Assembly: GCA_023053545.1 (NCBI GenBank)
Contig: JAKZAN010000002.1
Location: 2,960,375-3,024,374 of the forward strand
Length of the DNA: 64,000 nucleotides
Reading direction: 5' to 3'
DNA from: Lepidurus packardi
Taxonomy: Eukaryota; Arthropoda; Branchiopoda; Notostraca; Triopsidae
In this document: one piece after another, positions 36,361-44,200 of the stretch
Layout of the letters: every line of letters starts with the position of its first letter
Position numbering within the stretch: the stretch's first letter is position 1
Notes under the pieces: generated by a model
What the model saw: only the letters and a program-made list of their open reading frames with translations
Told to the model about the DNA's origin: nothing
Databases searched by the model: none
Made by a program: the position numbers and the translations under genes

Positions 36361-37427
36361 GGCGGTGGCTAACCTTAGACAGCAGTGGCTGTCTTTGACG
36401 GGCAATTCCTATTGAAAACATCGTTGGAGGTTTTCATTGGGGCGGTGGCTAACCTTGGACAGCAGTGGCGGTCTTTGGCGGGCAATTCCTTTTGAAAACA
36501 TCGTTGGAGGTTTTCATAATGGCGGTGGCTAACCTTAGACAGTTGTGGCGGTCTTTGGCGGGCAATTCCTTTTGAAAACATCGTTGGAGGTTTTCATTGG
36601 GGCGGTGGCTAACCATAGACAGCAGTGGCGGTCTTTGGCGGGCAATTCATGATGAAAACATCTTTGGATGATTTCATTGTGATGGTGGCTAACCTTGGAC
36701 AGCAGTGGCGGTCTTTGGCGGGCAATTCCTTCTGAAAACATCGTTGGAGGTTTTCATTGGGGCGGTGGCTAACCTTGGACAGCAGTGTCGGTCTTTGGCG
36801 GGCAATTCTTATTGAAAACATCGTTGGAGGTTTTCATTGGGGCGGTGGCTAACCTTGGACAGCAGTGGCGGTCTTTGGCGGGCAATTCCTTTTGAAAACA
36901 TCGTTGGAGGTTTTCATTGGGGGGTGGCTAACCTTGGACAGCAGTGGCGGTCTTTGGCGGGCAATTCTTATTGAAAACATCGTTGGAGGTTTTCATTGGG
37001 GCGGTGGCTAACCTTGGACAGCAGTGGCGGTCTTTGGCGGGCAATTCCTTTTGAAAACATCGTTGGAGGTTTTCATTGGGGCGGTGGCTAACCATAGAGA
37101 GCAGTGGCGGTCTTTGGCGCGCAATTCATGATGAAAACATCTTTGGATGATTTCATTGTGATGGTGGCTAACCTTGGACAGCAGTGGCGGTCTTTGGCGG
37201 GCAATTCCTTTTGAAAACATCGTTGGAGGTTTTCATTGGGGCGGTGGCTAACCATAGACAGCAGTGGCGGTCTTTGGCGGGCAATTCCTTCTGAAAACAT
37301 CGTTGGAGGTTTTCATTAGGACGGTGGCGGTCTTTGGTGGGCAATTCCTTTTGAAAACATCGTTGGAGGTTTTCAATAGGGCGGTGGCTAACCATAGACA
37401 GCAGTGGCGGTCTTTGGCGGGCAGTTC
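36361..37427 (+). repeat. 80-bp minisatellite, about 13 units
   Basis: A tandem array with an 80-base period; each unit runs GGCGGTGGCTAACC ... CAGTGGCGGTCTTTGGCGGG ... AACATCGTTGGAGG. A variant unit (GCAATTCATGATG ... GGATGATTTCATTGTGATGG) occurs at 36642 and 37121. The 479-base spacing is six units, showing a higher-order duplication. One unit near 37,320 lacks about 26 bases. The equivalent array in the second beta copy has only about 2.6 units. Open frames on the minus strand inside the array rotate through three frames and are not genes. Confidence 0.95.
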
Positions 37428-37797
37428 GAACGTTATTAGTATCTACGACCTGTTCAAACCAAGGACATGGAACATGGTCACCAGAGCTCTACATCTACAT
37501 GTTCAAGCCTGAAGAACTCCTACCCAAGAAGGATTTCTGCCATCTTTAGAGTTCCTGCAAGTCCCGGATCATCACTGAAAAGCCTCAAGAATCTACTTTG
37601 ACGATCGTCACTCCGATGGGTTACAGATTTACGCCGATTAAACTATACGCTTTCGGCTACCAGATCAAGAGCTTGTATTCTCAAAGTACAGTGAGCTGGT
37701 CCGCTCATTTGTGATGGTTCGTCATCCAGCGTCACGCGCCTCGCCAGCTGGAAGATTTGAAAGGACCCAGAGGGATTCAAGTGTGGGTGGTGGGCTC
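37428..37797. other. Unclassified sequence after the minisatellite
   Basis: About 370 bases starting with TCGAACGTTA, also present after the short array at 41038. I see no gene in it. Confidence 0.4.
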
Positions 37798-38625
37798 GTA
37801 ATTCTAAAATTATACAAATGAGATGTTTTGCTTCCCCCGGAATTTCTTTGTTGCTTATTTGTTACACCAAAACGTTACACCCACATTTGTTACACCCACA
37901 ATTTATTTGTTACACCCACAAAATCTAATTTCCGAAATTTCATTTTTGTTGTACGATTTGCAATTTTTTAAATAAAAGGGAAAATTCTGGAAAATTTTGC
38001 GTGATTGTTCGTAAAATCCGCTAAAAGGGGTGTGGCCTCCACAAAAAGGACGAATCCTATTGGTGGATTTGACAAAAAAGGGGGCGTGGCTCCTTTTCGA
38101 GCTGGGAAAGCGTTTTCTGGGCTTTTTTCCATAAGGATCCCTGCACGATCAAGGGGGTCCCCTTGAAAAATCGTCAAAAATTGAGAGCCTCGCCCCTTTT
38201 CCCTGTTCCCAACTCCCCTGCTCGGTTTCCTATCCACGATAGTCGAGCTCGTAATGCCGAAGCATCACAATTTCGAATATGGGAATAGGAACCTTGCCGG
38301 GAAGGCATATGGTACAGGGAAAGGGAGCCATTAAATATTTCGTTTTTTCGACGAAATAAAGTGCCTCGACCGGGAATCGAACCGAGGACCTTTGGGTCCC
38401 CAGTCGTGCGAGTTATCCACGCGGTCATGGACTTATATTATATACATGTTGAAACTTCTATAACTATAATGTATGGACTCAGACAGTGTACAGTGTGAGG
38501 TTAGCATCCTTCTTTTGTTCGGCTTATAGAAATTTGACGGTTCGCCCATTGCCCATTGACTTGTATTCCCTAGAAGTTTGCATTGTATTTATTTATTTGT
38601 ATTATATTTAAAAGTTAATGCAAGC
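37798..38625 (-). repeat. Repeat epsilon, copy 1, with tRNA-like SINE head
   Basis: About 800 bases repeated in the same orientation at 41889-42690. Shared landmarks: CAAATGAGATGTTTTGCTTCCC; GGGGGCGTGGCTCCTTTTCG; the tRNA-like segment at 38362-38428; and TTTGACGGTT...GCCCATTG. Read on the minus strand, the tRNA-like segment leads into the GC-rich body, the usual order of a tRNA-derived SINE. Confidence 0.8.
38362..38428 (-). repeat. tRNA-like SINE head (box A/box B)
   Basis: On the minus strand it has a box B (GGTTCGATTCC) close to the RNA polymerase III consensus, preceded by a box A-like TGACCGCGTGG at a tRNA-like spacing. The total length is about 67 bases. The cloverleaf is imperfect and the element sits in a repeated unit, so it is a SINE promoter and not a functional tRNA gene. 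Confidence 0.75.
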
Positions 38626-38671
38626 CTGGCGAATATATATAGTTATATATATTTTTTTTTTTTTGAAATTG

Positions 38672-40831
38672 AACTTCTCTGGGTTTTGGTGGGCGTGGTT
38701 CGGGTGCATTGTGGGGCCTGTGGAGGATGGTGCATTGTGAGGCCAGCAGGAAAAGGGCGTTATATTCGGGTGTGGTGATGAAGAGGCGGAGTAAGTTTTG
38801 ACTTCTAATTTTTGTAATTCTTTATACTAGTGTTGTTGTTTTTATTCAAATAGGCTATCCATTGGATCCCCTGCGTTATTACTTAACAACATTTCAATGA
38901 CATTGTGCCTTTATGTTGTTAAACGACGTCCATTAGAAGAAAGCGAAGACATAAGAAGTGTCTCGGTTCTGGCCCTCGACCCACGTCGTAGTAGAATTCG
39001 CCAGAAGTTTCGGTTTGGGAAGCCGTTCTCTGGTTCGCTACCAGGGATTGACGAACCCGAACCGAAGCTGCGTATCACTGCATGTGTTTTTCTTATAAAC
39101 ATCAAACCGTGTCCGGATAGTTTCAAGAGAACGACTCCACAAGTTTGTTGCCTTTGAACGGATGTGCACCCTGAAGAAACCCTATAACGTCAGTTGCTCC
39201 CTAGCAAGCAATCAGTGCAGACTTGGTTTTCTCCAGCGACCTTGTGAAAGTTAGTAGTGAGTTTATAGTTAAACATTACCAAGCATGTTGAACATTAACA
39301 ATCGGATTAAGCGTTTTCTTCGAAAACATTAAGAATTGGATCTTCCAAAACCTGGAGTCAATTCAAGTGCGCGTTTAAAGTGTTAAGTGTGGTGTTCGGC
39401 AAAACTCTGGTCAGGCCTACGCCAGTAAACAAAAAATGTGTTGGTGTTAAGTGTGCTCTCTACTTCATCCCTGCCTTACATCATCCTTCGCCGTCGACAG
39501 AATTTGCAACTTTAATCTGCTAAGCTGATATTCTGCTACTTGGAGGTAGCTACTTACCTTCTGTGGGAACCAGGAGAACCAGAAGGAACAGGTATGCCAG
39601 GAGTTAAAGTGTTGTTGGCCGGTTAGGTCTTTTGCCGCAACTTTTAATTTCCTGGGCGGCGAAAAGTCTTTGTTGTTGCCATTCATTAGGTCTTTAATGG
39701 TAACAACGAAGCTTTTCTATGGTAAACGGGTGGTGAACGGATTTGGGGAGCCTCTATTGAAGAACGCAGCCCTGGCAGGGATGGAAGTTTCGCCCATTTG
39801 CCTGATCCTTGGGATCAGGCAATTTCTTCATGCCCCTTTCTTCAAATCCCGGTGTATTCAAGAGCGAAAAGTGCAGATGGAAGTTTCTTCTGTGGAAGTT
39901 TCGCCCATTTGCCTGATCTTCGGGATTCCTTCATGCCCCTTCTTCAAATCCCAGTGTTTCCAAGAGTGAAAAGTGCCGCGATAGACCGTTCTTCGGGTTG
40001 GTCCCTTGGTGAGCTTTCTTCGCATTCAGCGGTGTTTCCAAGATTGCCTGCGATGCTAAAGTCAACTTTTGTAAGTCGGAGTGTTCGCGAAGTCGAGGTA
40101 AAACATAATCTTTTACTTTCCCATGTCGTTAGATTTTGCTTCGTTTGTATACATTTCGAACTTACTTTTTTCTATTTTACGTTTCGTTGCAGGATCTTTG
40201 GTAACGTTAATCGACTAAAGTGGGTGGAAGGTGGCGAAAGGGGGAGGACAACTGGGTGTTACGACGTTCATACGATGTACCGAACCGGAAATGCAGAAGT
40301 GAGGTCGACTTGACGAACGTCTCAAACGTGTGCAACTTGTGTTGTTGTTTTTTATTTGTCTGTCGGAAGTCTACAAACACAAAACTCGGCAAGTTTTTCT
40401 CCTTCTCCATAGTCCTTCTGCTTTCACATGTTTTATGCAATTTGTGTTGTTGTTTTTTATGTGTTACCGGAAGTCTACAAACGCGAATCAGGACAAGTTT
40501 GATCCTTTTCATACGTTTTGTGTTTTTACCCGTTTTGGGAGCCTTCCTCTGCGGATGTGTTTGTTCACACGTATTTGTAAGTTTTAAACATTTTGTTTAT
40601 GAATTGATTTCATGCGTACTGATATTTTTCCCTTTTCTTCTAGTTTTCGGTGGCGAAATGAAGGGGAAGAGGAAGTAATCCTGTGCCAAGAGGTCAACTT
40701 CTAACGAATCCGATTTCAGTTTAAAGTTCATGGGGAGCTTCGAAGTGATTGTTGTAGCACTTTAATTTACATTTATAAGTTTTTACTACTCATTGTTTCT
40801 TTCAGGCGAGCATCGTTGAGGTCTTCACTAT
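38672..40831 (+). repeat. Direct duplication beta, copy 2
   Basis: Second copy of the 34.2-36.4 kb unit, in the same order with the same GT-AG pairs (about 38788-38853, 40098-40193 and 40577-40643). The 86-codon frame (38897-39157) is still open but differs from copy 1 at 13 of 86 residues. The later frame is 152 codons (40220-40678). A local tandem duplication near 39,780-39,960 repeats TTTCGCCCATTTGCCTGATC. It leads into a short array of the 80-bp repeat. Confidence 0.8.
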
Positions 40832-41038
40832 GGCGGTGGCTAACCTTAGACAGCAGTGGCGGTCTTTGGCGGGCAATTCCTTTTGAAAACATCGTTGGAG
40901 GTTTTCATTAGGGCGGTGGCTAACCATAGACAGCAGTGGCGGTCTTTGGCGGGCAATTCCTTTTGAAAACATCGTTGGAGGTTTTCAATAGGGCGGTGGC
41001 TAACCATAGACAGCAGTGGCGGTCTTTGGCGGGCAGTT
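40832..41038 (+). repeat. 80-bp minisatellite, about 2.6 units
   Basis: The same unit and the same terminal variant (GGGCAGTTCGAACG) as the 13-unit array at 36361-37427. Confidence 0.95.
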
Positions 41039-41395
41039 CGAACGTTAATTATGGCGGTGGCTAACCTAATCAGTGCGATATCCGTGTTCGTCCTGCGATA
41101 TCGGAGTTCACTTTTGTGGCTACAACGCCTGGAACCCTGTCTGGAGGGATTGGCTCATTATCAACATCAACGAGGTGAGAGACGCCAGCATTGCGCGCTG
41201 GCTGATGGCCAGGGATGCGAATCTACTGCAGGTTTAGTTCTTTGCCAGGACCGGAAAGGAAAGCGAAAAGTAAGTTTTCTTTTGAATGCGTTTAACAATT
41301 TGATTAATTGGTCTTTTTTTTTTATCTTATTATAGTTGAAGTGGAAATGAAGCAACTATCTCAAGTGATCCATCGCGGTATTGCCTCGTTCCCAT
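41039..41395. other. Sequence after the short minisatellite
   Basis: A stretch with a plausible GT-AG intron (AAAA then GTAAGT at about 41270, TTATTATAG at about 41336). The open frame before it (41051-41335) continues from the last ATGGCGGTGGCTAACC unit but resembles nothing known. Confidence 0.35.
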
Positions 41396-42180
41396 GATGC
41401 GAATTTGTCCGCAGCATGTCAGAGAACCGCAGAACCTCCATCGTCTAGCTTCCAGAAGGTGAATTAGTTTCACATATAAATGAGTATGTAATAATGGTGA
41501 ATTACAATGGAAGAGCGACAAACAGTAGATGACACAACTTTTGTTAGGCAGAAGATCTGATCAAGCAGGAAATGATTGTGATTCTCCATTTGAAATCAGC
41601 GTCCAGGATCGGACCAATTTGCTCGTCATTTTCGTAACTTTAATTTGGTCCCTTACAAGATTATGGACTCGTCGGCCTTGTGTCACAATCCGGCGGCTTG
41701 CAAATATGTCTTCCAAATCTGCAAAGCACCCTGTGGGTTCGACGTTGTGTATTATTGTAAAAAGTTTTGAGAAGAATTGCTTCATATTTTTTTGTTTTTC
41801 TTGTAAAAATATTTCCCTCCAGAAACATTGTTCTAGTACTGCCTTCTAAATCTGTTCGAATTTTTGTTCTGTGATTTTTTTAGCTCTGAAAATTGGGATT
41901 CTAATATTGTGCAAATGAGATGTTTTGCTTCCCATTGGAATTCCTTATTTGGTGTACCAAAATGTTCCCCGTAAAATCTAGTTTCCAAAAATATCCTTTT
42001 TGTATTATCTGTAATTTTTGCAATAAAAGTGACAATTTTGAATGTTTTTGCGTGTTTTTTCAAAAAAATCCGCTAAAAAGGGGGCGGGGCCTAAAAAAAT
42101 GGACGAATCCTATTGGTGGATTGGACCAAAAAGGGGGCGTGGCTCCTTTTCGAGCTGGGAAAGCGTTTTCTGGGCTTTTT
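41396..42180 (+). repeat. Left arm of inner inverted repeat gamma
   Basis: Matches 42858-43652 in inverted orientation. Landmarks: CGCAGAACCTCC/GGAGGATCTGCG; CACATATAAATGAG; GACACAACTTTTG/CAAAAAAAGTTGTGTC; GGCGTGGC. The two arms are separated by about 680 bases holding the SINE head. Small indels separate the arms, for example about 75 bases near 41640-41720. Confidence 0.8.
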
Positions 42181-42414
42181 TCCATAAGGATCCCTGCACG
42201 ATCAAGGGGGTCCCCTTGAAAAATCGTCAAAAAATGAGAGCCTCGCCCCTTTTCCCTGTTCCCAACTCCCCTGCTCGGTTTCCTATCCACGATATTCGAG
42301 CTCGTAATGCCGAATCATCACAATTTCGAATATGGGAATAGGAACCTTCCCGGGAAGGCATTTGGTACAGGGAAAGGGAGCCATTTAATATTTCGTTTTT
42401 TCGACGAAATAAAT

Positions 42415-42480
42415 TGCCTCGACCGGGAATCGAACCGAGGACCTTTGGGTCCCCAGTCGTGCGTGTTATCCACGCGGTCA
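42415..42480 (-). repeat. tRNA-like SINE head, copy 2
   Basis: Nearly identical to 38362-38428, with the same box B and box A-like words on the minus strand. It belongs to repeat epsilon copy 2 (41889-42690). Confidence 0.75.
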
Positions 42481-42857
42481 TGGGCTTATATATAACAATC
42501 GTTGAAACATCGATAAATACAACTACGAACTGAGCCAGTGTACAGTGTGAGGGTAGGGTGTGGTGGTGGTAGGGTGGTGAGGGTATCCATCTTTTTGTCG
42601 ATTTATATATATTTGACGGTTTGCCCATTGCCATGACTTGTATTCTCTAAAAGTTTGCATTGTATCTATTCCTTTGTATTGTATTGAAAGTGTAATAAAA
42701 AAAGCCTTATTTTGGATTGCGAGTCAAACTCGTTCGAAATAATTACAAGGCCATATAGTCTTACAGTATTTCTATTAAAAGCTCACAAATACAAGTTCTC
42801 ATACATTATTGTATTGGCTCAGTCACTATTGTATTGGCCCTTGATATAGCATTATTC

Positions 42858-43652
42858 CTTATGGAGAAAAGCCCCGAAAACGCTTTCCCAGCTCGAAAAG
42901 GAGCCACGCCCACTTTTTTGGCCGAATCCCCCAATAGGATTCGTCCATTTCGGAAACCACGCCTTTTTTTCTAGCGGATTTTTTGAAAAATCACGCAAAA
43001 ATAGTCAAAATTTTCTCTTTTATTGCAAAAATTAAAAATAATACAAAAGGACATTTTTAGAAATTAGATTTTAAGGGGAACTCTTTAATACAACAAAAAA
43101 AAGGAATTCCAGTGGGAAGCAAACCATCTCATTTGCACAATATTAGAATCCAATTTTTAGAGCTAAGAAAAATCACAGAACAAAAATTCCAACAGACTTA
43201 GAAGGAAGCTTCAGAACAATGGTTGTGGAGGGATATATTTTACAAGAAAAACAAAAAAATATGAGACAATTCTTCTCAAAACTTGTACAATAATACACAA
43301 CGTCCAGCCCACAGGGTGCTTTGCAGATTTGGAAGACATAGCGCTAGAGCAATGCTTCTGGAAGGGGGCTAGGGCTAATGGCAACGCGACACAAGCCAAC
43401 GAGTCCATAAGCCTGTAAGGGACCAAATTAAATTATGAAAATGACGGGAAAATTGATCCGATGCTGGACGCTGATTTCAAATGGAGAATCACAATCATTC
43501 CTGCTTGATCAGGTCTTCTGCCTAAAAAAAGTTGTGTCATCTACTGTTTGTCGTTCTTCCATTGTAATTCACCATTATTACATCCTTATTTATATGTGAA
43601 ACTAATTCACCTTCTGGAAGCTAGACGACGGAGGATCTGCGGTTCTCTGATG
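42858..43652 (-). repeat. Right arm of inner inverted repeat gamma
   Basis: Inverted counterpart of 41396-42180. Beyond it, 43653-43800 is an inverted copy of 39541-39690 (both contain the CCGGCCAACAAC / GTTGTTGGCCGG block), so the inverted structure continues into the beta family. Confidence 0.8.
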
Positions 43653-43873
43653 AAGGCAACAACAAAGACTTTTGCCGCACAGGAATTAAAAGTTGCGGCA
43701 AAAAACCTAACCGGCCAACAACACTTTAACTCCTGGCATACTTGGTTCTCCTGATTCCCACAGAAGGTAAGTAGCTACCTCCAAGTCGCAGAGTAGCAGT
43801 GTAAGAGTGGTAACCTTAAAAGTATTGTATGATAAACTTGTGGGGTATGGCATAAGTGTAGTGTGAAGGTTGT

Positions 43874-44068
43874 TGGTATGAGGTCATCTACATGCCCTCT
43901 ATTGGTACGTAACCTTGAGGGCAGCTTTGCCTAGTGAGAGGTCAGTTAGGAAAGGTGAGAGAGGGGTAGTAAGAATTGAGCGTCAACACGGTGACCATCG
44001 TTAGCTTGTGAGCCACACGTCCAATACACCATATCTTAGTACCATATTTAAGACTAGAAGTCATACCA
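43874..44068 (+). repeat. 5' LTR of the gypsy element
   Basis: 195 bases with TGGTATGA/TCATACCA terminal inverted repeats. Same length as the 3' LTR, with a single mismatch. Confidence 0.93.
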
Positions 44069-44200
44069 TGGCGTAGTCGGTGTAAAGAACAATTATCTAC
44101 AAACTTCAGTTAGTGTGCTTACGTGATTTGTACGCAAATAGACAAAAAGTGCGTAAAAGTGCTAAAACTTGGACAACCAGCCGGGACTCCGGTGCGCAGT

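Noticed and set aside
36375-37395. Overlapping minus-strand frames of 68-75 codons with repeated RQRPPLLSKVSH motifs
   Set aside because: They are the 80-bp minisatellite read in three rotating frames. The period is not a multiple of three, and each frame ends when the array phase moves.
36361-37427. CRISPR array
   Set aside because: Units are contiguous 80-bp tandem repeats without unique spacers, in a eukaryotic genome.
38362-38428. Functional tRNA gene
   Set aside because: Box A and B are present but the stems pair poorly, and the segment is part of an 800-base unit repeated at 42.4 kb, so it is called a SINE head.
34369-39157. 86-codon frames at 34369-34629 and 38897-39157 as a conserved gene
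   Set aside because: Both are open, but 13 of 86 residues differ, apparently without preference for conservative changes, and no family is recognised. Openness is explained by recent duplication.
35752-40678. 151/152-codon hydrophobic frame in both beta copies
   Set aside because: It crosses a likely GT-AG intron (ATTTGTAAG to TTCTAG) and contains an internal tandem duplication. No sign of protein constraint.
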